Origin: Acetobacter oryzoeni | Lineage (GTDB): Bacteria; Pseudomonadota; Alphaproteobacteria; Acetobacterales; Acetobacteraceae | Reading direction: 5' to 3' | DNA: 64,000 nt | Assembly (NCBI RefSeq): GCF_004014775.2 | Contig: NZ_CP042808.1 | Span: 1,420,001-1,484,000, forward strand | Part shown: positions 16,077 to 24,894 of the stretch, in pieces | How the letters are laid out: each line of letters starts with the position of its first letter | Numbering within the stretch: position 1 is the first letter of the stretch | The notes under the pieces: generated by a model | The model's database searches: none | What the model was told of the DNA's origin: nothing | Seen by the model: only the letters and a program-made list of their open reading frames with translations | Translations under genes and position numbers: made by a program

Positions 16077-17927
16077 ATGAGAAAACTGTTACTGACAGGG
16101 AGCGTTTTTACCTGCACCATGCTGCTTTCTGCCCCCGCTCTGGCAGATGATGCGCAGGAACTGGCAGCCATCAAGGCGGAAATGCGCCGGTTGGCCGCGC
16201 AGGTAGAAGCTATTGAATCCCGTCAGGCCAAACGGCATGCAGGCCCCTCCGCCCCCACGCATAATGTTGCCCGCAACACACCCTCACCTTCTGCCCCGCA
16301 TACTGGCAATAAGCTTGCCACAGCTTACGCAAACCAAGCAGACCGAGAAGATCCTTCCATTCGGTTCTCGCCAGATGAAGGCCCAGTTAAAACAGCCGCC
16401 GATACACATGGGGGCACAGCCAAAGGTGGGCTAGGCTTTAAATGGCTACCCGGGGCCTCTGGATCCGATGCAACCGCTGGCGCAGATGCCGACGAAAAAA
16501 GCCATTCTTCAATCGATCTCTCATCTTCCAGCCCAACGGCTATTACACAAACAGAAGTTGATAGGCTGCCGCCTATTTTTAGTATTGGTGGCATATCTGT
16601 AAAACTTGGCGGTTTTATAGACATGTCCAACATCTGGCGTAGTTCGAACATGACAAGCGGCCCTGCAACGGGCTGGGGCAATTTTCCTTACGCTAACAGC
16701 CCCAACCATGGGCTGTCTGAAGAACGACTTTCCGCCCAGCTCAGCCGCCTATCTATTTTGATGGAAGCCAACCCAAGCAAATCCTCCCGCTTACAGGCTT
16801 ATGTTGAAAGTGATTTTGCAGGCTCTGGCAGCACAACCAACAGCGTGCAGATTAACGGCTATACGCCACGCTTGCGGCAAGGTTATTTTACGTTCACCCA
16901 AAAAGATTGGGGCTTACATATTCTTATGGGGCAAGCGTGGAGCTTGGCCACAAACTACGCCAAAGGCATTATTCCCCGCCAAGAAGAACTGCCCGCTGTT
17001 ACAGATAACAACCAGTTGCCGGGCATTGTTTTTACACGCGTGCCACAGATCCGAATTGGCAAAGACTGGAACCAGAAATACTGGCTGGGTCTCTCTATTG
17101 AGGACCCTCAGGCTACTGTTGGCTTCTCTTCCACCATTAGTTCTGGCAGCACCATTCCCGCTGCGCGTGGGCAAGCAGACGGCGCTCGTGTTTACTATGC
17201 CAATACCGGGGGGATGCTGCTAAACGCGGCCACAAATTATTCCTACAACCCTGTGCCCGACATGATTTTGAAGGCCGCAGCAGATACATCCTTCGGACAT
17301 TATGAAGTATTCGGTCTTGCACGTTGGTTCCGTTCCCTTGCGGTGGAACCTGGTGCAACAACAACCAAAAAACATACTCATTTTGGCGGTGGCGTAGGTG
17401 CAGGCATGACAGCCCCTCTGGGTACGAACCGCTTGCATCTTACTGGTGATGTTCTGGCCGGTGATGGCATTGGCCGCTATGGGCCAACACAGATACCGGA
17501 TACAACCTTTAATGGCCGAGGGCAGCTTACGCCTGTTCCAGAAATTATGGGATCACTCGGCTTGGTGGGGCACCCCAATTCTTCCGTGCTGCTTTACACT
17601 TATGGGGGCGTAGAAGCCTCTGGCCGCAAACGTTATATTGGCGCAGATGGCAAGCAATATGGTTATGGTGTAAACGATCTGGATCTGGCCGGATGCGATG
17701 TAGAATTTGGGGTATGTAGTGCTCAAACACACACCCTTGCCTCCTTTACCGCTGGCGGCTGGTGGCATTTTTTACAGGGCCGTTACGGAAGCATGATGGC
17801 AGGCTTACAATATACTTTTGTGCGTAAATTCGCCTTTAAAGGGAATGATGGGCATGGCAATAGTGTAGATCCTGCCACATCAGGCAACACAGTATATGTA
17901 ACTTTCCGCTACTTCCCATTCCAGTAA
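16077..17927 (+). CDS. Outer-membrane porin with N-terminal coiled coil, DcaP-like
   Basis: A 616-residue outer-membrane protein. The ATG at 16077 gives a clean signal peptide (MRKLLLTGSVFTCTMLLSAP, then ALADD). Residues about 25-50 form a short coiled coil (ELAAIKAEMRRLAAQVEAIE), as in trimeric DcaP-type porins. A 110-residue Pro/Ala/Ser/Gly-rich linker is followed by a beta barrel that begins FSIGGISVKLGGFIDMSNIW and ends in an aromatic-rich strand (TFRYFPFQ, C-terminal Phe nearby). It should allow diffusion of small anionic or sugar-acid nutrients; the substrate is unknown. It converges with the GAF-Fis regulator, 6 bp away. The family call rests on architecture and is moderate. Confidence 0.7.
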   Translation: MRKLLLTGSVFTCTMLLSAPALADDAQELAAIKAEMRRLAAQVEAIESRQAKRHAGPSAPTHNVARNTPSPSAPHTGNKLATAYANQADREDPSIRFSPDEGPVKTAADTHGGTAKGGLGFKWLPGASGSDATAGADADEKSHSSIDLSSSSPTAITQTEVDRLPPIFSIGGISVKLGGFIDMSNIWRSSNMTSGPATGWGNFPYANSPNHGLSEERLSAQLSRLSILMEANPSKSSRLQAYVESDFAGSGSTTNSVQINGYTPRLRQGYFTFTQKDWGLHILMGQAWSLATNYAKGIIPRQEELPAVTDNNQLPGIVFTRVPQIRIGKDWNQKYWLGLSIEDPQATVGFSSTISSGSTIPAARGQADGARVYYANTGGMLLNAATNYSYNPVPDMILKAAADTSFGHYEVFGLARWFRSLAVEPGATTTKKHTHFGGGVGAGMTAPLGTNRLHLTGDVLAGDGIGRYGPTQIPDTTFNGRGQLTPVPEIMGSLGLVGHPNSSVLLYTYGGVEASGRKRYIGADGKQYGYGVNDLDLAGCDVEFGVCSAQTHTLASFTAGGWWHFLQGRYGSMMAGLQYTFVRKFAFKGNDGHGNSVDPATSGNTVYVTFRYFPFQ

Positions 17928-17933
17928 AGGGCT

Positions 17934-18902
17934 TTAGTTAATACCAAAGCTCTTCATCTTGCGGTAAAGCGTTGCACGGCTAATTCCCAAACCACGAGCC
18001 GCCTGCGTGACGTTCCCCTGAGAAACAGCCAAAGCAGAGCGGATAACGTTTTCTTCTGCCTTCTGGAAACTTATTTCCGACCCCTCTTCCAGCTCATTTA
18101 GCAGGTTGGGATGTTGCGCAATGGTTTGATCTGTCCAGCCCATCCATTCACGCGCAGCATATGTTGCGCCCGTAATTTCCCCTTGGTCGTTAATAGAAAC
18201 CAAAGGCGCTGAGCACCCTCTCACAGAACCTAATGTCAGGATTTTTTGCCCTGCATAACTGTTACGGAAAAGCTGTTCTTCAATACGACGACCAGACTGG
18301 GCAAGTGTTTCCATAAGCAATTTATCAATTGGTTTTTCTGTTTTGCCGTTCATAGAAGCAAGGTTGAGAGCCCCTGCTACCCGCCCCTGTGCATCAAATA
18401 TCGGCACGGCATAACTGATCAGCAAGGAAAAACAAAAGCGCCAATGCGCACCACGCCCCAGAAAGATTGGGCATCTATCCTCTACGCAAGTGCCAATACC
18501 ATTTGTGCCTGCAATAGCTTCGTTCCAGATCGCACCTTCACGCAGGTTAAGACGCCGACAAACAGAAAGGTGCGTTTCATCCGCACAACGTGCCAAAATC
18601 ATGGCGTTGGGGTCAGCCAGCAACACCATAAGGCCCAAGCCTTGCACCAAAGTAAAAAGGTGCTGCATTTCTTCTGAAGCTTGACGCAAAAGCAATGCGG
18701 ACCGGCTACTGACATGCCGAAACTCTGCACCACACAACACGTCTGCCTTCCATTTTTGGGAAGGATCAAGCTGGTAGGATGTCTCGCAACGTATCCATGA
18801 TTTCTGGACTGTTTCTTCTGGACTTTCTGATTTAGAATCAGTGCGTTGAGAAAAAGGCCATGTATTCATCGCGGGGGGCTCTACCATATCCGACAAGGAC
18901 AT
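17934..18902 (-). CDS. GAF-Fis transcriptional regulator (AcoR-like, no AAA+ domain)
   Basis: A 322-residue regulator. Its N-terminal half resembles the AcoR/GAF sensor region: GLMVLLADPNAMILARC, EGAIWNEAIAGTNGIGTCVE (about 140-160), and YAVPIFDAQGRVAGALNLAS. The last 45 residues are a Fis-type helix-turn-helix (SQGNVTQAARGLGISRATLY). The sigma-54-interacting AAA+ domain that normally joins these parts is absent; there is no Walker A or GAFTGA. It therefore probably acts with the housekeeping sigma factor or through dimeric DNA binding alone. It lies at the end of the PQQ-dehydrogenase run on the same strand, which suggests control of that locus (inference). Confidence 0.8.
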   Translation of the reverse strand: MSLSDMVEPPAMNTWPFSQRTDSKSESPEETVQKSWIRCETSYQLDPSQKWKADVLCGAEFRHVSSRSALLLRQASEEMQHLFTLVQGLGLMVLLADPNAMILARCADETHLSVCRRLNLREGAIWNEAIAGTNGIGTCVEDRCPIFLGRGAHWRFCFSLLISYAVPIFDAQGRVAGALNLASMNGKTEKPIDKLLMETLAQSGRRIEEQLFRNSYAGQKILTLGSVRGCSAPLVSINDQGEITGATYAAREWMGWTDQTIAQHPNLLNELEEGSEISFQKAEENVIRSALAVSQGNVTQAARGLGISRATLYRKMKSFGIN

Positions 18903-19027
18903 ATTAAAGACTTTCCTAACGTTGCCTTCCTCTTATACATAAAAAACATAACTCTCATAGGCATGTTGTGTATTTTATTTTTTACCTGCTTGAACAAAGT
19001 AAAGTTTTCGTTATTTAAAAATAAAAC

Positions 19028-19921
19028 CTACTGCCAAAGGTAAACGAACTTTATGTAATAAGCATTAGTTTCTGGTGTATTGCGCCCTTCAAGAGAGTGC
19101 GAGTAGCGGGCTGTTAGCGAAAAGTGCTGGTTAATATTGTACATAAGCCCCGGCCCCAGAGCTATTTCGCGGCTGTTAGAATTATCCAGATACTGGCGGA
19201 GCGTGTTATCGCGCGTTCCAGTAACATTCTGCCAGTCAAACGCAAGAAATGGCTCAAACTTCTTGGTCGCTTTCCAGCTAAAGCGCAGGTTGGTGTAAAA
19301 CACTACGCCAGGTGAATAACTATGCTGGTCTTTTTGGTGCTTTGTAGAACCAACAACCGTGCCGGCATCACCATCAAAACTGAAATGCTTCCATTCATAA
19401 TCAAATATTAAACTGGATATATTTGACCAATAATTCGTGGATGTTGCATCTCTTGTGCCATATGGCGTTTGCATAAAGGTCTGTATACCAAAAGTACTGT
19501 GCTTATTAGGCTTAAACCATGCAGCTGGCCCAACAATAGTTGGCCCTAACCCACCGTAATTTGTGCCATCTGCCAGTTTGTAGCTTTCTGTTTGGATTAG
19601 CTCAAAAGCAAATCCAACATGAGGGATGGCTTCAAAACTACGGAAATGCACATATTTTGTCATACCCGACCATGTGTGGCTGCCACCGGTTGGCGTACGC
19701 TGCCCGCCACTGCCATAGCTATGGCCTGCGGCATTTCCATCGCCATACTGCACAAGCACGTTAAACGGCTTGAAGTCTACAGGAAGGTCATATTCATGGG
19801 GGCCAATAATGCCCAACGTGATATCCGCAGCTCGCGCAGGAACTACGTGACACACGATCACAGTAGGCATGACGAAACGCACGAGGGAAAGCAGACGCTC
19901 CCCGCCTTCTATCAAACGCAT
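19028..19921 (-). CDS. Outer-membrane transporter, phenol MetA-pathway family
   Basis: A 297-residue protein of the family named after the phenol-degradation meta-pathway MetA protein, which are small outer-membrane barrels thought to pass aromatic or hydroxylated compounds. The ATG at 19921 (MRLIEGGERLLSLVRF) gives an export signal ending near VVPARA. A further in-frame ATG at 19996 has no advantage. The barrel shows alternating strands, such as FGIQTFMQTPYGTRD, and ends ETNAYYIKFVYLWQ. It begins 87 bp after the PQQ-dehydrogenase stop on the same strand, so the two are probably co-transcribed. Confidence 0.7.
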   Translation of the reverse strand: MRLIEGGERLLSLVRFVMPTVIVCHVVPARAADITLGIIGPHEYDLPVDFKPFNVLVQYGDGNAAGHSYGSGGQRTPTGGSHTWSGMTKYVHFRSFEAIPHVGFAFELIQTESYKLADGTNYGGLGPTIVGPAAWFKPNKHSTFGIQTFMQTPYGTRDATSTNYWSNISSLIFDYEWKHFSFDGDAGTVVGSTKHQKDQHSYSPGVVFYTNLRFSWKATKKFEPFLAFDWQNVTGTRDNTLRQYLDNSNSREIALGPGLMYNINQHFSLTARYSHSLEGRNTPETNAYYIKFVYLWQ

Positions 19922-20008
19922 CTGAATATTCCGATAAGTAACAGTAACAATCAAATAAACGCGTGATGCGGGGTTCCAGATAAACTGGAACCCCAATGTA
20001 GTAACGCG

Positions 20009-22465
20009 TTACTGAGCGGGAGAAGCTTTCTCACCATCAAGTGTATAAGCGATAATGTAATCACCGCTTCTGGTGCCAAGACCACCGTGGCCACCGGCTG
20101 CAATCAGCACATACTGTTTGCCACCAGCTTCGTAGCTCATTGGTGTTGCTTGGCCGCCTGCTGGCAGACGATCACGCCAGATTACCTTGCCGCTCGCCAG
20201 ATCAAAGGCCCGCAGATAGTCATCTGCTGTGGCACCCATAAATACAACGCCACCTTTGGTAACAATATTGCCGCCAATATTATACATACCGGTAGGCAAT
20301 GGCAGGTTGTTATGGGTACGGAAAGGCCCGGTATCACGCGTTGTGCCAACGGGATGCTGCCAGACAATCTTTTTGGTTACCAAATCAATTGCTGTCAGCG
20401 TGCCCCAGACAGGCCCCTTACAGGGGATCTGCAATGGGTTCAGCCACGGGTTGGTAAGCGCAATATAGGGCGTGCCGTAATCTGGAGAAACAGAAAGGGC
20501 ATCACCTTTAGGTGCTGGTTCTTCCCCACTGCCAGTCCACTTTGGCAGCGTACCAGCCTGCTCCATTCCCGTACGTTTTTCCAGTTTGATACGGAAAGGC
20601 AGGTAGCTTGCATTGGCCAGCATGATCTTACGCTGCGGGTCAATGGTAATACCCTGCCAGTCTACAACACCGTAGAACGCAGGATAAACAATGGTTGTTT
20701 TACCCACATGCGGTGGTGTGAACTGCCCTTCGTAAGCAGATTGACGATACTGGATACGGCAGATCATCTGATCAAGCAGCGTTGCCCCCCACATATCGGA
20801 CTCTTTAAGATTAGCTGGTGTGAGAGACGGCATACCAACAGGATAAGGCTGTGTAGGAGATACACGGTCATCCGGTGCATGGCCTGCTGTAGGAACCGGT
20901 TTTTCTTCAACCGGATACCCCGGAACAGGGGTGCCGGTGCGGCGGTCCAGAACAAAGAACTCACCACGTTTGGTGCTCTGCACCAGCGCAGGAATTTGCT
21001 CACCATTCGGGCCGGGAAGTTCGACCATAGATGGGCCGGAGGGAATATCCATATCCCACAGATCGTGATGCACGGTCTGATAGGTCCAGCGGCGTTCGCC
21101 CGTTACAATATCCAGCGCAATTGTGGCAGAGGATGTTGCATCGTCAAACGGACGGCGGCTTCCACCCCAGTTATCCGGCGGAGAGTTACCTGTGGGAATG
21201 TAAACAAGACCCAGATTGAGGTCTGCCGTGTAAACACCCCAAGCATTGGGGGTATCACGCGTTAGTTCATCATTCGGGCCGGGTTTCCATGTTTCTGGCT
21301 GATGACCAGCATCCCACGCCCAAGCAATTTCACCCGTTGTGGCATCAAACGCACGGATAGCGCCGGAAGGCTCGAAATTGGCTTGGTTATCAAAAATCCA
21401 CCCACCAGTGATTACACGGTTTTTGGCCACCATTGGAGGGGAAGTTACAAAATGGAACCCGTGCGGCACATGGCCCAGATACTGGCGCAGGGAAATAAAG
21501 CCGTGATCACCAAAATCTTCACAGGGTTTACCGGTTTCTGCATTTACGGCCACCATGCGCACGTCAGCAACAGGTGAGTAAATACGGTTACGGCAGCTTG
21601 TCTGAATTTCATCAGGGATATGGTAGTAAGACACACCACGGCAAGCCAGATAGACGTTTTTGTCCAAATCTGCCGTTGCGGGATGCGGATCAAACTTCCA
21701 TTTCACTTTACCTGTGGCAGCATCCAGCGCCATCACCCAGCTATGGGGTGTGCACATGTAAAGTGTATCACCAACCTTAATGGGGGTGAGTTCCAGGTTG
21801 AACTCATGCCCTTGGTCTGGCCCTGCTACAGTACCTTCACCTGCTTGCTGCACGTCTCCGGTGCGGGTAACCCATGCACGCTTCAGATGCGAGATATTGG
21901 AAGCTGTAATCTGCCCTAATGGTGTGTAACGGTCTCCTCCAACGGTGCGGCCATAGGCTGTCCAGTCTCCATCAGGCACTCCTGCTGATGTTTCATCAGA
22001 CTGGCCGCTTGCCGTCATACGGTCTGCGGGCACTGTGCCATCAATGGAATAAGAGCTGAAGCAGCTTGCCACAACAACAAGGCAAGACACCACCAAGGAA
22101 CCCAGAACTTCGCGCTTATCAGTCAGCCAGCTATTGCCCGAACGCCAAACCCCCGGCAGCAGCAGCCAGACACCTAGCCCGATAAGCGTAAACAAGCGAA
22201 CTTCCAGACCCCAAATGTTGAGGCCGACTTCGCACAAAGACCAGATAGTGGCCACAAGCAGTAAAGCTGCATACAGCCGCATAGCCAGAGCAGGCTTGCG
22301 AAAACCGCTGAGAGCGGCCCCCAGCATGACACCGCCAGCAATAATATAAAACCAGGAACCACCAAGGAACAGAAGTTCCGCGCCGCCAAAGAAGAGGAAA
22401 AGCCCCACAATGGCAAGCAGAATAGAGGTTATGAGCGAGAATAACCTCGTCTGACTCTCTCGCAT
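20009..22465 (-). CDS. Membrane-bound PQQ-dependent dehydrogenase, glucose/quinate/shikimate family
   Basis: An 818-residue quinoprotein dehydrogenase. Residues about 10-145 form five membrane helices that bind ubiquinone. The rest is a periplasmic eight-bladed propeller with tryptophan-docking motifs and the family segments DGDWTAYGRTVGGDRYTPL, NLELTPIKVGDTLYMCTPHS and TYQTVHHDLWDMDIPSGPS. RLPAGGQATPMSY and GDYIIAYTL close the propeller. It oxidises a sugar or cyclic polyol in the periplasm and passes electrons to ubiquinone. Glucose, quinate and shikimate are all possible; sequence alone does not decide. The flanking aromatic-type outer-membrane proteins lean towards quinate/shikimate (inference). 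Confidence 0.88.
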   Translation of the reverse strand: MRESQTRLFSLITSILLAIVGLFLFFGGAELLFLGGSWFYIIAGGVMLGAALSGFRKPALAMRLYAALLLVATIWSLCEVGLNIWGLEVRLFTLIGLGVWLLLPGVWRSGNSWLTDKREVLGSLVVSCLVVVASCFSSYSIDGTVPADRMTASGQSDETSAGVPDGDWTAYGRTVGGDRYTPLGQITASNISHLKRAWVTRTGDVQQAGEGTVAGPDQGHEFNLELTPIKVGDTLYMCTPHSWVMALDAATGKVKWKFDPHPATADLDKNVYLACRGVSYYHIPDEIQTSCRNRIYSPVADVRMVAVNAETGKPCEDFGDHGFISLRQYLGHVPHGFHFVTSPPMVAKNRVITGGWIFDNQANFEPSGAIRAFDATTGEIAWAWDAGHQPETWKPGPNDELTRDTPNAWGVYTADLNLGLVYIPTGNSPPDNWGGSRRPFDDATSSATIALDIVTGERRWTYQTVHHDLWDMDIPSGPSMVELPGPNGEQIPALVQSTKRGEFFVLDRRTGTPVPGYPVEEKPVPTAGHAPDDRVSPTQPYPVGMPSLTPANLKESDMWGATLLDQMICRIQYRQSAYEGQFTPPHVGKTTIVYPAFYGVVDWQGITIDPQRKIMLANASYLPFRIKLEKRTGMEQAGTLPKWTGSGEEPAPKGDALSVSPDYGTPYIALTNPWLNPLQIPCKGPVWGTLTAIDLVTKKIVWQHPVGTTRDTGPFRTHNNLPLPTGMYNIGGNIVTKGGVVFMGATADDYLRAFDLASGKVIWRDRLPAGGQATPMSYEAGGKQYVLIAAGGHGGLGTRSGDYIIAYTLDGEKASPAQ

Positions 22466-22618
22466 ACTCGTGCTCTTTCTACAGTTTCATGAGCCGTTAC
22501 GACAGCATGATCCTGAAACACCATGCCCTCGCAGCGGCCAATGGCCCTGCACAACACAAAAGGACGCAATATCGTCACACTTTTGTCCTGTTTTTCACGC
22601 GAGTTTGTAGAAAATGTT

Positions 22619-22648
22619 ACCAACTGTCTCACACATGAGACAGTTGGT
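22619..22648 (-). promoter_or_regulatory. 13-bp inverted repeat, candidate operator
   Basis: ACCAACTGTCTCA (22619-22631), a CACA spacer, and its exact complement TGAGACAGTTGGT (22636-22648). It lies upstream of the PQQ dehydrogenase and is not followed by a T-run on the minus strand. A protein-binding dyad fits better than a terminator. The GAF-Fis regulator encoded downstream is the obvious candidate to bind it (inference). Confidence 0.5.
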
Positions 22649-22735
22649 GAGACCGACTGTTCTATGGAAGCAAAAATAGCGTTGCCGGACATATTCAGGC
22701 AAATGCATCATTCTTCCGCTTTACAAAATACATCC

Positions 22736-22775
22736 CTAAAAATACGGAAGATTTTGCGTTTATATCTCCCGTATT
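22736..22775 (-). terminator. Terminator after the BBP2 porin
   Basis: AATACGG/CCGTATT, a 7-bp stem (22741-22747/22769-22775) with a 21-base loop. On the minus strand it is followed by TTTTAG. It lies 30 bases past the porin stop. Confidence 0.55.
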
Positions 22776-22804
22776 CTTATCACCTCTGTATTTAAGAAGA
22801 TATC

Positions 22805-24301
22805 TTAGAAAGACCAGGTTGCATCACAACTGAACCAAAGCATGTTATTTGTACCATTATTAACGGTTGGGTTCTGTACCGTGCCAGCCTGGTTAAACGG
22901 ATGTGTGCCATTAAGAGATTTGTCCAGCCGGATTTCCGGTCGGATGGTAAAGCCCCCCAAAGCCAGCCTTTTGTTTATAAATTCCGGCCTGTAAGCAACT
23001 CCTACCGTTAGTTCTCCATAAGTTGTCGGCAGAGCGTTATAATACGGGAAAGGCTGGTTGCTGAGCGCCTGCGTGAGAGAATTGAAGCTGGAATATTCCG
23101 TAATAACCCCGCCAGTGTTGTCTCGGAAGACCTCACCACGCGCATTAAATGTCAGCCATGGGTGAATGTCGTAGGAAAAATAGGTTGTCACCCCATAAGC
23201 ATCATCACGCAGGGAATCATCGTGCAGATAGGTGCCATCCACGGAAACGGTCATTTTATCATTGATATGATACGTGGCCATAACATCCGCATTATACTGC
23301 ATGAGACTATTGGCCTGCTTGCCAATGCCCGCACTCACCCATCCCGTAGGTGACACAATGGTGCGGCCATTGTTGCCCTGTGGCCCAAAGTGCCCGATGG
23401 CATGCACATCCAACTTGCCATCCATCAGCTTGTTCCAGGCCAGACCAAAATAGCCCTTGGGCTTGTTGTTATTGCCAGAAGCACCAAAGGTTGTGGAGTT
23501 CCCCGCATCTACTCCCAAAATCCAGTCCATGTGGCGTGTCAGATGCATAGTGGCCAGAATACCCACCGTTTGGAACGGCACGATATAATCGGATGCGTAA
23601 TTATAGGTGTAAAAAGGGCGCGCAAGAGCGGGCGTGCCTTCTGCGCCCATAATGCCGTACATCTGGCCGATCTGCACATCAATGCCGCGCTTGAAGATCC
23701 ACGGTAGATGCACATCCAGATGCGCCTGTGTGGGCGCCCACTGATACAGCCCATGCAGGGAGCCAGAGCCCATCCCGATTGTGGGGTCAAAGCGCGCATC
23801 GGAACCATACATGGCTTCCAGCACAAAGCCGATGCCATACCCACTACCTACAGACGTAACAGGGTGAGACAATGACCCAATAATCTGGTTCAGTGTGACC
23901 GTATTCGCCCGATCTGAATAGTACTGCGCAAAGTTGCGTCCTGAGCGTGTCCAGGGGTTGCCTGAAATCCCCGCTTCGATAGAGACGTGCCCTTCCAGCC
24001 CTTCCCAATATGTGGGGGTATGACCGGGTTTGACATGGAACAGATTACCCGCCTTAGGCTTCATGGCCTCTTCCTCTTCAGAAAGAGAAGTCACAGGTGG
24101 TTCTTCCCCATCTGTTGGGGTGCCTGCGCCCTTTTCCGCCTCTTCTGGCTTAAGGGTTTTGGCAATGTCTCCTACCTGCACCTGTGCCGGCGCAGAAACT
24201 TGTGCGTGGGCTACTGACGTACCTGCTTCACACAAAAATGCAGCACAACATGATAGCAATACAAATTTGAAGGCACTTCGATTAGTCATAGTCTGTCGCA
24301 T
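22805..24301 (-). CDS. Outer-membrane beta-barrel porin, BBP2 (OmpL-like) family
   Basis: A 498-residue outer-membrane protein. It has a signal peptide (MRQTMTNRSAFKFVLLSCCA, cleavage after VAHAQ) and a Glu/Pro-rich linker to about residue 95. A beta-barrel-porin-2 type barrel then starts at GHVSIEAGISGNPW. It contains the family's QLGQMY-like segment DVQIGQMYGIMGAEGTP and the PFQTVGILATMHLTRHMDW strand pair, and ends FSCDATWSF with a C-terminal Phe. It probably feeds substrate to the periplasm for the neighbouring dehydrogenase. A terminator separates the two genes, so co-regulation would be through separate promoters. Confidence 0.75.
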   Translation of the reverse strand: MRQTMTNRSAFKFVLLSCCAAFLCEAGTSVAHAQVSAPAQVQVGDIAKTLKPEEAEKGAGTPTDGEEPPVTSLSEEEEAMKPKAGNLFHVKPGHTPTYWEGLEGHVSIEAGISGNPWTRSGRNFAQYYSDRANTVTLNQIIGSLSHPVTSVGSGYGIGFVLEAMYGSDARFDPTIGMGSGSLHGLYQWAPTQAHLDVHLPWIFKRGIDVQIGQMYGIMGAEGTPALARPFYTYNYASDYIVPFQTVGILATMHLTRHMDWILGVDAGNSTTFGASGNNNKPKGYFGLAWNKLMDGKLDVHAIGHFGPQGNNGRTIVSPTGWVSAGIGKQANSLMQYNADVMATYHINDKMTVSVDGTYLHDDSLRDDAYGVTTYFSYDIHPWLTFNARGEVFRDNTGGVITEYSSFNSLTQALSNQPFPYYNALPTTYGELTVGVAYRPEFINKRLALGGFTIRPEIRLDKSLNGTHPFNQAGTVQNPTVNNGTNNMLWFSCDATWSF

Positions 24302-24894
24302 GTATCACTTCTCTTGCGCATCAGAAATAGTGACGAATACGAAACATATTGATCAGCACTTACCTCTAGCCAAATACATAAAGTACCCAGCAGCGTGATG
24401 CCTTCACCGTAATTGCAAGACCAATACGTACGTTTCGAACCAGAAATAATATACCGTGCACAAAATAGCAATCCTCCAGGCGCAAAATAAACACAGCTTC
24501 CAACACAGTTGGCCTTGCAAAAATATTCTGTTTTTTCAAACTTAAAGGGCTGAGTTTACGCTCCAACATACAAGCAACTCCTGCCTATATGTTGCGTTGG
24601 TTAGGAAAACTTTGCGCTTTGCACACAATGCACTCTTCACAAAACCCTTAAATATTCAATAACTTTCTAAAACCCAAATGGACATAAAATATTGATCTCT
24701 TTTTTACATATTACAAATGCTTATATTTTAGATATACTTCCGGTATAGTTCTTATGCATGCACGTTTGTAATTCCTCACAAACCTGTGCATGCGCAACAT
24801 GCGCTCGCGCCCTGATATGCGAAATTTGCATACCATCGTGGTTTTCGATTACAAAGGATCATTCTTCAACAACAAGGGACGGAACGACACAGCA
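24302..24894. other. Divergent promoter region porin / antiporter
   Basis: About 590 bases without a supported gene. The middle (24640-24750) is AT-rich with promoter-like elements (TATACTTCCGGTATAGTT). An imperfect inverted repeat follows at 24756-24793. Open frames in this gap lack ribosome-binding sites and recognisable products. The frame ahead of the antiporter stays open to 24790 but reads through the inverted repeat. Confidence 0.5.
24756..24793 (+). promoter_or_regulatory. Inverted repeat in the antiporter leader
   Basis: Left arm GCATGCACGTTTGT (24756-24769), right arm ACAAACCTGTGCATGC (24778-24793), fully complementary except for an extra CT in the right arm. It starts a few bases after a likely -10 (TATAGT) and ends 101 bases before the antiporter ATG, so it may form a stem-loop near the 5' end of that transcript. 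Confidence 0.4.

Larger units (their letters stand above)
22466..22804. other. Promoter region of the PQQ dehydrogenase
   Basis: This gap of 339 bases separates two minus-strand genes. It holds a terminator for the porin (22736-22775), an AT-rich stretch and a 13-bp inverted repeat (22619-22648) that begins about 150 bases before the dehydrogenase start. The dehydrogenase therefore probably has its own promoter here. No small gene was found. Confidence 0.5.

Noticed and set aside
20087..21265. 392-codon open frame antisense to the PQQ dehydrogenase
   Set aside because: Low-complexity translation with many Cys, His and Arg, no family features, wholly inside a clear gene.
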